Assembly (NCBI RefSeq): GCF_023273875.1
Contig: NZ_CP096882.1
Location: 2,852,001 to 2,916,000 of the forward strand
Length of the DNA stretch: 64,000 bases
Direction: 5' to 3'
From: Pseudarthrobacter sp. SSS035
GTDB lineage: Bacteria; Actinomycetota; Actinomycetes; Actinomycetales; Micrococcaceae
Position 1 is the stretch's first letter; the number at the start of each line of letters is the position of its first letter. The notes beneath the pieces were generated by a model, which worked only from the letters and a program-made list of their open reading frames with translations, did not search any database and was not told the origin of the DNA. The position numbers and the translations under genes were made by a program. Shown in pieces: positions 1-8,058 of the stretch.

Positions 1-1458
1 CCATTCGGAGCCCACACGGAAGCCGTTCTTCACGAGCTCCTTCTGCAGGGTTTCCGCGAGCCAGCCGTATTCGTAGTAGACGTCCACATAGGCGAAGTCG
101 AGGTTGTCGTCGGTGGCGTCGGCGAGTTCCTTGATGCGCTGGGCCAGCTTGCCGGAGTTGATGTCCTGGCGCTGGTTGATCATGTAGGACTGATCCAGCC
201 AGTTCCAGCCGAGGCGCTTGTCCGCCGTCAGGAGATCTTCGCTGAAGGACTTGGCCTCGGGGTAGATCTCCGTGGCGTTGATGTGCACGCCGAACCGGGC
301 GTTCCAGGCCTTGCCTGCCGAGACCAGCTTGTTGAGGTCTTCCAGGCCGCCGGCCCGGGTGTTGAAGTTGTCGCCATAGTCCGTGTTGGCCGAGTCGTGG
401 CCTTCGCTGGTGAAGCCCTTAAGCATCGCCACCTGTCCGAGGCCGTCGGTGGCCAGGGAGATGCGCTTGACATCATCGAGGGTGCGCAGGAACGGGTGCG
501 TCGCCTGCGAAGCGAAGTTGAAGGGAATGTGCGTGATGACGTTGTCAGGAGTCTGTTCGCCCTTGAAGGCCTTGACCTCAATCGACCGCATGGCGATCGC
601 CGCGTCTTGCCAGTCAACGACGGAATCCGCATTGGCGTCCGCGGTGATGGCCACCCGTGTCCACGGCAGTTCCTCGGTCTTATCGGAACCGGCGGTCCGG
701 TAGAGCCACTGTCCGCTGGCAACGCCGATTTTCACCCCGCCGGCACCGTCGCTGACCGCTTGGCGCCAAAAGCGCCCCTTGTCCTTGGCGCCGGGGCCGG
801 AGGAAGTGTCGTAAAGGGCGTTGGATTCGAACGCGGCCGCGATTTGGGAAGTGTTCGCAAGCACGTAGGCGGAACTCCTGGCAACAGCATCCAGGGGAGT
901 TGCACCGGTTACCGGAATAAATTCATCACCGGTGGCGCCCCGGTCCACTGAAAGGTTGGCCGCAGAGACCTGCGCCGAGGGTTCAGCCGAAGACACAGTT
1001 GCAAGATTCAGCTTGGGCAGCTGCAGCGTCGACACCTTGTTCTCCGCGGTGTCATTGATTTTCGTAACGTTGAAGTTGACGGCGCTCCCCTCTACCGAGA
1101 GGCGGGCCTCCAGCGTGATGCCACCCATTCCGGGAACGGTCATGACATAGTTCACCGACCCGGCGTCGGTCTTCGCTGACGTCGTCAAAACAGGTTGTTC
1201 CGTGCCGTTGATGGTGATCGTGTTCAGCTGCTCTTCGGTGCCGCTCAGTATGGCGCCAGTGCGCACATCCGTGTACGTGAGCACCTGCGGAAACGAATCG
1301 GATACCAGGACGGAAATCTGATCGGAGGTGATTGTTTCGGTTCCCGGCAGCGGAGCAGCTTGAGCGGCTGAGATCGGCAGGAATGGCAGGGAAGCAGAGG
1401 CCAAAACGCACGCCAAGCTCAAACTGGTGAGCCGTCGCGGCGACAAAATATTGGTCAT
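1..1458 (-). CDS. Endo-alpha-N-acetylgalactosaminidase (GH101), C-terminally cut by window edge
   Basis: Secreted glycoside hydrolase that, in characterised GH101 enzymes, releases the Gal-beta-1,3-GalNAc disaccharide from Ser/Thr of O-glycoproteins. The 486 visible residues begin with a Sec signal peptide (MTNILSPRRLTSLSLACVLA, then an Ala-rich cleavage region near AAQAA), followed by a beta-rich N-terminal domain. The start of the catalytic barrel is visible: a DANADSVVDWQDAA stretch, MLKGFTSEGHDSANTDYG, and DFAYVDVYYEYGW. By family analogy, the Asp near residue 459 in YVD would be the nucleophile; the acid/base lies beyond the window. The ATG at 1456-1458 has an AAGGA ribosome site upstream. 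The gene lies downstream of, and in the same direction as, the LacI gene, with its own 159-base upstream region. GH101 assignment is confident; substrate in a soil organism is inferred. Confidence 0.85.
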   Translation of the reverse strand, partial: MTNILSPRRLTSLSLACVLASASLPFLPISAAQAAPLPGTETITSDQISVLVSDSFPQVLTYTDVRTGAILSGTEEQLNTITINGTEQPVLTTSAKTDAGSVNYVMTVPGMGGITLEARLSVEGSAVNFNVTKINDTAENKVSTLQLPKLNLATVSSAEPSAQVSAANLSVDRGATGDEFIPVTGATPLDAVARSSAYVLANTSQIAAAFESNALYDTSSGPGAKDKGRFWRQAVSDGAGGVKIGVASGQWLYRTAGSDKTEELPWTRVAITADANADSVVDWQDAAIAMRSIEVKAFKGEQTPDNVITHIPFNFASQATHPFLRTLDDVKRISLATDGLGQVAMLKGFTSEGHDSANTDYGDNFNTRAGGLEDLNKLVSAGKAWNARFGVHINATEIYPEAKSFSEDLLTADKRLGWNWLDQSYMINQRQDINSGKLAQRIKELADATDDNLDFAYVDVYYEYGWLAETLQKELVKNGFRVGSEW

Positions 1459-1467
1459 AAATGATCC

Positions 1468-1514
1468 TTAACGATTTTTTAGGGGCAATATCGCTCATGC
1501 ACTTGCATCGTTAA
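1468..1514 (-). promoter_or_regulatory. Inverted repeats upstream of the GH101 gene
   Basis: Two nested dyads lie just upstream of the GH101 start. TTAACGAT (1468-1475) is mirrored by ATCGTTAA (1507-1514). Inside that pair, ATGCACTTGCAT (1497-1508) is a 12-base palindrome with a two-base centre. Their position between the LacI stop and the GH101 start suggests a regulator site or stem-loop. The half-sites differ from the GTTA-N4-TAAC sites next to the LacI promoter. Function is inferred from position and symmetry only. Confidence 0.4.
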
Positions 1515-1617
1515 AAGAGTGCGGGTCAAAAACTCATTTGGCAAGGGGTCGTGTTCGAACGATGCGGATGGACCGCGCGGAGCCGAGGAGGAGGCCAGGC
1601 CTACGTAGAGCCGAAGA

Positions 1618-2637
1618 TCAACGTCCGGGAGGGCAGGTGGTGGCGCGAATGATCAGCTCCGGTGCCACGACTTCGGCTTCGAAAGTGGTCCCCGGCTCCT
1701 GCAGTTGACGCAGCAGGTGCACAACAGCCCGGCGCCCTGTCTGCTCGAAGGACTGGCTCACCGTGGTGAGGGGCGGATTCGCGTAGGCGGCCAGGGCAAT
1801 GTTGTCGATTCCCACAACCGATACGTCCTCAGGGATGCGCCGACCCAGCTCGCTCATGGCCCGCATCAGGCCAAAAGCCATCTCATCGCTTGCAACCAGA
1901 ACAGCGGTGACGTCCGGCATCCTGGCCAGCAGGAGGCCATTGCGGTAGCCCGATTCGGGGGTCCAGTCTCCGTAAAGTTCCGGGGGAATCTCACGTCCTG
2001 CCTCATTCAGCGCCGCCCGCCAGCCGGCAACGCGGCTGATCGCATCCGACCATTGGGGCGGTCCGGCCACATGCCAGACGGTGCGGTGTCCAAGACCAAG
2101 GAGGTGCTCGGTCGCGAGGCGGACAGCGACGGACTGGTCAATTGCGACAACGTCGGCCGAGGAAGTGTGGGATCCGTCCAAGGTGACCGTGGGAAGAACG
2201 CGGATGAGCTTTTCCAGCGCCTCGTCGAGATCGATGAGCGGGACAGCAACAATCAGGCCGTCAACACCCTGTTCGATGAGTCTGTTGATGGCCACACTCA
2301 CCGCCGATGCATCCAGCGAGGCTGTCGTGGCCGTGTTGACGGTATAGCCTGACTCCCGAGCAGCCTGCTCAACCCCGAGGGCCAAAGCGGCCCGGGAGTA
2401 AAAACCTGAAGCAAGCGTGACGAACCCGACCGTCATCGAACGCCCAGTGGCGAGGGCGCGGGGCATGTGGTTGAGCCTGTATCCCAGCTGTTCAACCGCG
2501 GCCAGGACCTTAGTGCGGGTGCGCTCCTGAACGTTGGGGTGATCGCTTAGAACCCTGGAAACGGTCTGTGCCGAAACCCCCGCAGCCAGAGCCACATCGC
2601 GCATGGCAACGCCGCGTCGTCCTGCCTGTGCTGTCAA
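1618..2637 (-). CDS. LacI-family transcriptional regulator of the GH101/ABC/GH35 locus
   Basis: A 339-residue sugar-responsive repressor. The N-terminal HTH is clear (MRDVALAAGVSAQTVSRVLS, then a hinge near RLNHMPRAL), followed by a periplasmic-binding-protein-like sensor domain. The chosen start is TTG at 2635-2637, preceded by GGGGGA; the internal ATG at MRDV would cut into the HTH. It is transcribed divergently from the solute-binding protein at 2893, and the shared 255-base region holds two GTTA-N4-TAAC palindromes, one near its own start and one over the importer promoter. It probably represses itself and the importer/GH35 operon and possibly GH101. The inducer is unknown; a galactose-containing oligosaccharide is the natural guess from the neighbours. 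Confidence 0.9.
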   Translation of the reverse strand: MTAQAGRRGVAMRDVALAAGVSAQTVSRVLSDHPNVQERTRTKVLAAVEQLGYRLNHMPRALATGRSMTVGFVTLASGFYSRAALALGVEQAARESGYTVNTATTASLDASAVSVAINRLIEQGVDGLIVAVPLIDLDEALEKLIRVLPTVTLDGSHTSSADVVAIDQSVAVRLATEHLLGLGHRTVWHVAGPPQWSDAISRVAGWRAALNEAGREIPPELYGDWTPESGYRNGLLLARMPDVTAVLVASDEMAFGLMRAMSELGRRIPEDVSVVGIDNIALAAYANPPLTTVSQSFEQTGRRAVVHLLRQLQEPGTTFEAEVVAPELIIRATTCPPGR

Positions 2638-2680
2638 CGTTTCCCCCTAGTTTTAGCCTTCCCAGCCAGTATAAGACAGT

Positions 2681-2694
2681 TGTTATCCGTAACC
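2681..2694. promoter_or_regulatory. Putative LacI operator 1 (TGTTATCCGTAACC)
   Basis: Imperfect palindrome with half-sites GTTA and TAAC separated by TCCG, 44 bases upstream of the LacI start. A second copy with the same half-sites and spacing lies with its centre 56 bases further right. The pair flanks the space between divergent genes, as expected for an autoregulated LacI repressor. Inferred from symmetry and placement. Confidence 0.55.
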
Positions 2695-2735
2695 CTGTTG
2701 GCGCAGAAGTGATCGCAAAGTCCTATCAGCAGGGG

Positions 2736-2763
2736 TTGTTATGGGTAACATTGCGTGTAATAC
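2736..2763 (+). promoter_or_regulatory. Importer promoter overlapped by LacI operator 2
   Basis: TGTTATGGGTAACA (2737-2750) is a perfect TGTTA-N4-TAACA palindrome matching operator 1. It overlaps a possible -35 (TTGTTA, 2736-2741), with a -10-like TAATAC at 2758-2763 after a 16-base spacer. A repressor bound here would block RNA polymerase for the operon beginning at 2893. The promoter is a by-eye prediction. Confidence 0.5.
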
Positions 2764-2892
2764 TCATCACTTACAGGGACCGGCTGAATCTGCCAGTACC
2801 CTCAGCCAACGAAACTGGAACCGTTCCGGATTCTGCTGCTCAAGCCACTTCGGCCCGTTTGGGCTGTCCTGCTGCGGTCACAAGGAGAAAAC

Positions 2893-4194
2893 ATGAAGAA
2901 GTCAACCATTTGGGCTGCGGGTGTGGCCGCAGTCGGAGCCTTGGCCCTGACGGCTTGCGGTGCCGGGGGAAGCGGGGAGCCAGCATCGTCCGGCTCGACC
3001 GCGAGCGTTCAGGAAGTAAAATTCTGGGGCTGGGCCCCGGGTTATGCTGACGCCGTCAAGGCCTTCAACGCCTCCCACCCCGGCATCAAAGTTGTTTACG
3101 AAGAGGTCCAGCCAGGCGCCAAGGGCGGCTACGAGAAAATGCTCAACGCCGTCAAAGCCGACAGCGCAGCCTGCCTGGGACAGGTTGGGTATGAAACCCT
3201 GACAAGCTTCGCAGCCCAAGGCGCCCTGGAAGACGTCACCAACTACGCCAGTAAGAACGAGGGCGAGTACGTTGACTGGACCTGGAAGGCGGTCAGCCCC
3301 GGCGGAAAGGTCTACGCCGCACCTGTTGACACGGCTCCGATGGCGCTTTTCTACAACAAGGAGCTCTTTGCCAAGCACGGCGTCGCAATGCCCACAACGT
3401 GGGATGAATACAAGCAGGCCGCGGAGAAGCTCAAAGCCTCGGACAGCAACATCTCCATCTCTTCGCCTTACCTGAACTACGACTACGCCGGCTTGGCCTG
3501 GCAGGCCGGAGCGCCGTGGTTTGGAATCGACGGCGACAGCTGGGACGTCTCGCTCGACTCGGACGCCAACAAGAAGGTTGCCGATTACTGGCAGGGTCTG
3601 GTGGACGCCAAGGTCATCAGCGAGGCACCCATGTACGATCCTGCCTGGTTCAAGGGACTGGGTGACGGCTCCATCGCCACGCTCGTGGGCCCCGTATGGC
3701 AAGCCGGCGTCATCAAGGGTGACGCCAAAGCCGGTGCCGGCAAATGGGCTGTAGCGCCTATGCCCCAGTGGACGGCCGGCGAGGACAAGGTGGGCAATGC
3801 GGGTGGCTCGGCCACCGCAGTACTCAAGGGCTGCGACACTCCTGAGGCTGCCTGGACCTTCGCCCACTGGATGAGCACCGACAAGGACGCCTACTCTGCC
3901 CTGATTGAAGAGGCCGCCCTGTACCCGGCCGCGAAAGCACTTCTTGACCTGCCGTCCCTGACGAAGCCCGATGAGTACTTCAGCGGCGAAAAGATCTTTG
4001 ACGTTTTCAAGGCAGCCTCGAACAACGTGGACACCAGCTGGGTCTGGGGACCCAACATGCCCCAGACAACCAAAGACCTGGACGACGGACTCGCCAAGGC
4101 CTGGGCCGGTACCGGAAAACTCGCCGACGCCTTCAGCGCCGCACAAACCAAGACAGTCGATGCCCTCAAGGCCCAGGGCCTGAGCGTCAAGTAA
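2893..4194 (+). CDS. Sugar ABC transporter solute-binding lipoprotein (importer 1)
   Basis: Extracellular family 1 solute-binding protein of 433 residues that delivers an oligosaccharide to the two permeases encoded next. The N-terminus is a lipoprotein signal peptide with lipobox LTAC near residues 17-20, followed by a Gly/Ser-rich linker. The mature part begins VKFWGWAPGYADAVKAFN, typical of MalE/UgpB-like proteins. AAGGAGA precedes the ATG at good spacing. It heads an operon SBP-permease-permease-GH35 with no ATP-binding subunit, which in actinobacteria is usually a shared MsiK-type ATPase encoded elsewhere. The neighbouring GH35 and GH101 genes suggest a galactose-containing ligand; the ligand itself cannot be read from the sequence. 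Confidence 0.9.
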   Translation: MKKSTIWAAGVAAVGALALTACGAGGSGEPASSGSTASVQEVKFWGWAPGYADAVKAFNASHPGIKVVYEEVQPGAKGGYEKMLNAVKADSAACLGQVGYETLTSFAAQGALEDVTNYASKNEGEYVDWTWKAVSPGGKVYAAPVDTAPMALFYNKELFAKHGVAMPTTWDEYKQAAEKLKASDSNISISSPYLNYDYAGLAWQAGAPWFGIDGDSWDVSLDSDANKKVADYWQGLVDAKVISEAPMYDPAWFKGLGDGSIATLVGPVWQAGVIKGDAKAGAGKWAVAPMPQWTAGEDKVGNAGGSATAVLKGCDTPEAAWTFAHWMSTDKDAYSALIEEAALYPAAKALLDLPSLTKPDEYFSGEKIFDVFKAASNNVDTSWVWGPNMPQTTKDLDDGLAKAWAGTGKLADAFSAAQTKTVDALKAQGLSVK

Positions 4195-4284
4195 ACACGG
4201 CCGACGACGTGTGGCCGGCCTCCAGAGTGCGGCCGGCCACACCGCCGCTGAAAGCCATCACGATTTCTACCAAGGGGAGGCACC

Positions 4285-5220
4285 ATGAGTGCGTCGACCA
4301 GTTTGGGCCATGCCTCGGGCATGAAGCCCAGGCCCAAGCCAAAGGCACGAACCAGCGGAAGCCTCCGCACGCCCGTAATGTTCCTGGCACCGTTCCTGGT
4401 CATCTTCGTAGCCATGTACCTGGTTCCCATCGGATTTGCCCTCCAGCAGAGCTTTCTTAGGACCCAGCGCTCGGGTTTGGGGCTGGGCGGGCCGTCCACT
4501 CCTGTTTTCGACCCCTGGTTCAACTACGGCCGCATTTTCACTGACGAGGCATTCATTGCATCCATGGGGCGAGTGCTTCTCTTCGGCGTGGTGCAGGTCC
4601 CCCTCATGTTGGGCTTTGCCCTGCTGCTCGATTCAAAGTCGATCCGCGGCAAGTCGTTCTTCCGGCTGACCAGCTTCATGCCTTACGCCGTGCCCGGTGT
4701 CATCGCCGCCCTCATGTGGTCCTTTCTCTACTCGCCGTCCTCGAGCCCCATTAACAACGCGCTCGCACCACTGGGAATCGACATCGCCTTCATGAGCGAG
4801 GAACTGGTTCTGTGGGCGGTGGCCAACATCGTGACCTGGGGATGGACCGGCTACAACATGATCATCATCTATTCAGCCATCCAGACCATTCCCGCCGAGG
4901 TGCTGGAATCTGCCAGGCTCGACGGGGCTTCACCCGCGCGCATCGCCTGGAACATCAAGATCCCCATGGTCCGCTCGGCGATCGTCCTCACGGCGGTGTT
5001 CTCCATCATCGGCACCGCGCAACTGTTCAACGAACCAACGGTCCTCCAGGCAATTTCGGGCGGCTCCATCAACTCGGCATTCACACCATTGATGTCGGCC
5101 CGCGCCGCAGTGCAGTCCCAGGACTATGCCTACGCCGGAGCCCAGTCCGTGGTGCTTGCCGTTCTCGTTGGTGTTCTCTCCTTTGCCTTCTTCAAGCTCA
5201 CCACCCGAGGTGAAAAGTGA
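4285..5220 (+). CDS. Sugar ABC transporter permease (MalF-like, importer 1)
   Basis: Integral membrane subunit, 311 residues, of a carbohydrate importer (CUT1 class). It has six predicted transmembrane helices, beginning at MFLAPFLVIFVAMYLVPIGFAL. The EAA loop that contacts the ATPase is visible as EVLESARLDGASPARIAWNIKIP. The start has a strong AAGGGGAGG site. It pairs with the permease whose GTG start overlaps its stop by four bases, so the two are likely translationally coupled. No ATPase gene is nearby. Confidence 0.9.
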   Translation: MSASTSLGHASGMKPRPKPKARTSGSLRTPVMFLAPFLVIFVAMYLVPIGFALQQSFLRTQRSGLGLGGPSTPVFDPWFNYGRIFTDEAFIASMGRVLLFGVVQVPLMLGFALLLDSKSIRGKSFFRLTSFMPYAVPGVIAALMWSFLYSPSSSPINNALAPLGIDIAFMSEELVLWAVANIVTWGWTGYNMIIIYSAIQTIPAEVLESARLDGASPARIAWNIKIPMVRSAIVLTAVFSIIGTAQLFNEPTVLQAISGGSINSAFTPLMSARAAVQSQDYAYAGAQSVVLAVLVGVLSFAFFKLTTRGEK

Positions 5221-6140
5221 CTCTGCGCACCAGGGACAGGGTCATCGCTTCGACCCCGTCAAACATCCGTCCAAGCAAGCCAAGGAAGACCGGCAAGGGT
5301 TCAGACCGCGAAACCACCCTGACCAGCCGTGTTGGTGTCCTTGCCGTCATGCTCGTTTCCGCCCTCTATTTCCTCCTGCCGGTTTGGTGGCTTGTTGTTG
5401 CCGCCAACAAAAAGCATGGAGAACAATTCTCCGGATCCGGGCTCTGGTTCGATGGCGTCCATATCATCGAAAACGTCCGCATCCTCATGACGGAGGGGGA
5501 TGGGATCTTCCTGCGCTGGATGCTGAACAGTATTCTCTATGCCGGGCTGGGAGCCACCGTCGGAACGGTCCTGTCCGCCATGGCCGGCTATGCGCTTGCG
5601 AAGTACAGTTTTCCGGGCCGCGGCCTGATCTTCTCCACGATCCTCGCAGCAGTACTGATTCCCAAGATCATGTTTACGCTTCCGCTGTTCATGATGTTCA
5701 GCAACGTCAGCCTGATCAATAACCCCCTGGCAGTACTGCTCCCGAGCATCGTGAGCCCTTTCGGCGTATACCTTTCGCGGGTATTTGCTGCGCAGTCAGT
5801 TCCCGATGAGCTCATTGAAGCCGGGCGGCTCGACGGAGCGGGTGAATTCCGGATCTTTTCCGACATCTCCGTTCGCGTCATGGCGCCAGCACTCGTCACG
5901 ATTTTCCTCTTCAACTTCGTTGAAATATGGAACAACTACCTGCTGCCCGCCATGGTGCTGAACGACTCGGCCCTGCAACCAGTCACGGTAGGACTCGTTG
6001 CGTGGAACGGCAGCAACGGAAATGTACCCCAAGCGACAGTTGTCGTCGGCGCATTGCTGTCCATCATTCCCCTCATCGTCGCCTTCCTGTGCCTCCAGCG
6101 CTTCTGGCGGGCCGGACTCACCGCGGGAGCTGTCAAATGA
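5217..6140 (+). CDS. Sugar ABC transporter permease (MalG-like, importer 1)
   Basis: Second permease, 307 residues, six predicted membrane helices. The EAA motif reads DELIEAGRLDGAGEFRIFSDIS. Translation starts at GTG in a GTGA overlap with the previous gene, and its own TGA overlaps the GH35 ATG by four bases, which indicates a tightly coupled operon. The N-terminal 30 residues are Ser/Thr/Lys/Arg-rich and presumably cytoplasmic. It forms a heterodimer with the preceding permease by family analogy. Confidence 0.9.
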   Translation: MTLRTRDRVIASTPSNIRPSKPRKTGKGSDRETTLTSRVGVLAVMLVSALYFLLPVWWLVVAANKKHGEQFSGSGLWFDGVHIIENVRILMTEGDGIFLRWMLNSILYAGLGATVGTVLSAMAGYALAKYSFPGRGLIFSTILAAVLIPKIMFTLPLFMMFSNVSLINNPLAVLLPSIVSPFGVYLSRVFAAQSVPDELIEAGRLDGAGEFRIFSDISVRVMAPALVTIFLFNFVEIWNNYLLPAMVLNDSALQPVTVGLVAWNGSNGNVPQATVVVGALLSIIPLIVAFLCLQRFWRAGLTAGAVK

Positions 6141-8044
6141 CAACCAGCACCACCACATCCACCCGGCCAAACCTCGGCGATGAACCGAACACGGGCGAGC
6201 TCGGACAATTCCCAACAGCGGCCGCGCTCACGTATGACGGGAACGGATTCTTCCGCCACGGCCGATCCCACAGAATCCTGGCCGGGGCCATCCACTACTT
6301 CCGCGTCCATCCCGGCCAATGGGAGGATCGCCTGTCCAGGCTCAAGGCCATGGGCCTGAACACCGTCGATACCTACGTAGCCTGGAATTTCCACCAGCCG
6401 CGCGCAACCGACGTGCCGGACTTCAGCGGCTGGCGCGATCTGGAACGCTTCATGGAACTCGCGGGAAACCTCGGCATGGACGTCATCGTCAGGCCCGGTC
6501 CGTACATCTGCGCAGAATGGGACAACGGAGGCCTGCCGAACTGGGTCACAGGCCGCGACGACATCGCCTTGCGTTGCAGTGACCCCGTTTTCCAGTCCCA
6601 GGTCGAAGAGTGGTTCGACCACCTTCTCCCGATCATCGAACGCCAGCAGGCCGCCAACGGGGGCCCCGTCGTCGCCGTTCAAATCGAAAACGAATACGGC
6701 AGCTACGGGGATGACCACAGCTATATCCGCTGGAACCGCGACGCACTCCGGGACCGCGGCATTACCGAGCTCCTCTTCACCGCGGACGGGGGCACCGACT
6801 ACTACCTCGACGGCGGCGCCATCGAAGGCACACTGGCGGCAGCCACCTTGGGCAGCCGCGGGGACGAGGCCATCGAAATCTGGAAACGGCGCCGCCCCGG
6901 TGAGCCCTTCCTGAATATCGAGTTCTGGAACGGCTGGTTTGACCACTGGGGCGAAAAGCACAACACCCGCGACGCTGCGGATGCCGCAGCGGAAATACGC
7001 AAGATCCTCGACGGCGGCGGTTCGATTTGCCTGTACATGGCCCACGGCGGCACCAACTTTGGCCTCGGCTCCGGAAGCAACCACGACGGGACCAAACTGC
7101 AGCCCACCGTGACGAGCTATGATTCGGACGCTCCGGTGGCCGAACACGGTGCACTGACAGAGAAGTTCCACGCGCTCCGGGCCGAGTTCCAGCGGCTGGG
7201 AACAGGGAGCCAGGACATACCAGCCGAGCTCCTCGCCCCGGCGCCCACGCTCGCTCCCCGGAAGCTGGCCATCGCCCGCGGGCCACGGATGTTGGACGTG
7301 GTCCGCCATGCGGCCGCCCCGGTACGGAGTCTTCGGCCACTCAGCTTCGAAGACCTGGGGCTGCCCGCCGGCCTGATCCTCTATCGAGCTCAGGCCACCC
7401 TGCCTGACCGCGACACCACCATCAGGATCGTGGACCTGCACGACCGCGCCTACGTCCATGTCAACGGGCAGTTCGTTGGTCTGCTGGACGCCAACAGCGG
7501 CTGGGACGGTGTAACCGTCAGGGGCGACGGATCCCCGGTGGAGCTCGAAATTGTGGTCGAGAACCAGGGCTACATCAACTACGGACCACGCTACGGAGAG
7601 CGGAAGGGCATTCTGGGCGGCGTCCTCATTGACCAACGCTATGTGTTCCACTGGGACCAGACGCCGGTTGCCCTCGCCGATTTCGACGCCGTACGGCTGG
7701 CAGAACTCCAGACGGCAGCAAGCGGTTCCACCCCGGAGACTCAGACGCCGGAGACCCATACCCCGAACGGCCTGGCGACGGCCACCTTCCTCATCGATGA
7801 ACCGGCCGACACGTTCATTGCCCTGCCCGGCTTCGCTAAGGGGTTCCTATGGATCAATGGTGTACTGCTTGGCCGCTACTGGCAGGAGGGACCCCAAGTC
7901 ACCCTCTACGTTCCGGGCCCGCTGCTGTCACCCGGCGAGAACACCATCGTCGTCTTGGAACTCGAGAATTTTGGCTTGGAACTGGAACTGAGGGCACAGC
8001 CGGAACTCGGCTCAACCACAAGGCACCAGGAGTCCCTCCTCTGA
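6137..8044 (+). CDS. Beta-galactosidase, GH35
   Basis: A 635-residue retaining beta-galactosidase acting on terminal beta-linked galactose of imported oligosaccharides. No signal peptide is visible, so it is probably cytoplasmic. The GH35 signature is clear: RILAGAIHYFRVHP near the start, RPGPYICAEWDNGGLPNW, then QIENEYGSYG. Glu186 in NEYG is the expected acid/base and Glu262 in IEFWNGWFDHWG the expected nucleophile. A C-terminal beta-sandwich region follows. The ATG lies in an ATGA overlap with the permease stop; the same reading frame runs open upstream inside the permease gene, which is not coding there. It meets the GH42 gene convergently with a 14-base gap. Together with importer 1 and GH101 it suggests sequential degradation of galactosylated glycans. 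Confidence 0.93.
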   Translation: MTTSTTTSTRPNLGDEPNTGELGQFPTAAALTYDGNGFFRHGRSHRILAGAIHYFRVHPGQWEDRLSRLKAMGLNTVDTYVAWNFHQPRATDVPDFSGWRDLERFMELAGNLGMDVIVRPGPYICAEWDNGGLPNWVTGRDDIALRCSDPVFQSQVEEWFDHLLPIIERQQAANGGPVVAVQIENEYGSYGDDHSYIRWNRDALRDRGITELLFTADGGTDYYLDGGAIEGTLAAATLGSRGDEAIEIWKRRRPGEPFLNIEFWNGWFDHWGEKHNTRDAADAAAEIRKILDGGGSICLYMAHGGTNFGLGSGSNHDGTKLQPTVTSYDSDAPVAEHGALTEKFHALRAEFQRLGTGSQDIPAELLAPAPTLAPRKLAIARGPRMLDVVRHAAAPVRSLRPLSFEDLGLPAGLILYRAQATLPDRDTTIRIVDLHDRAYVHVNGQFVGLLDANSGWDGVTVRGDGSPVELEIVVENQGYINYGPRYGERKGILGGVLIDQRYVFHWDQTPVALADFDAVRLAELQTAASGSTPETQTPETHTPNGLATATFLIDEPADTFIALPGFAKGFLWINGVLLGRYWQEGPQVTLYVPGPLLSPGENTIVVLELENFGLELELRAQPELGSTTRHQESLL

Positions 8045-8058
8045 TCAGCTACGCCACA

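Noticed and set aside
283..951. Plus-strand open frame at the left edge
   Set aside because: Antisense to the GH101 gene; no domain and no plausible ribosome site, whereas the minus strand reads a continuous signal-peptide protein.
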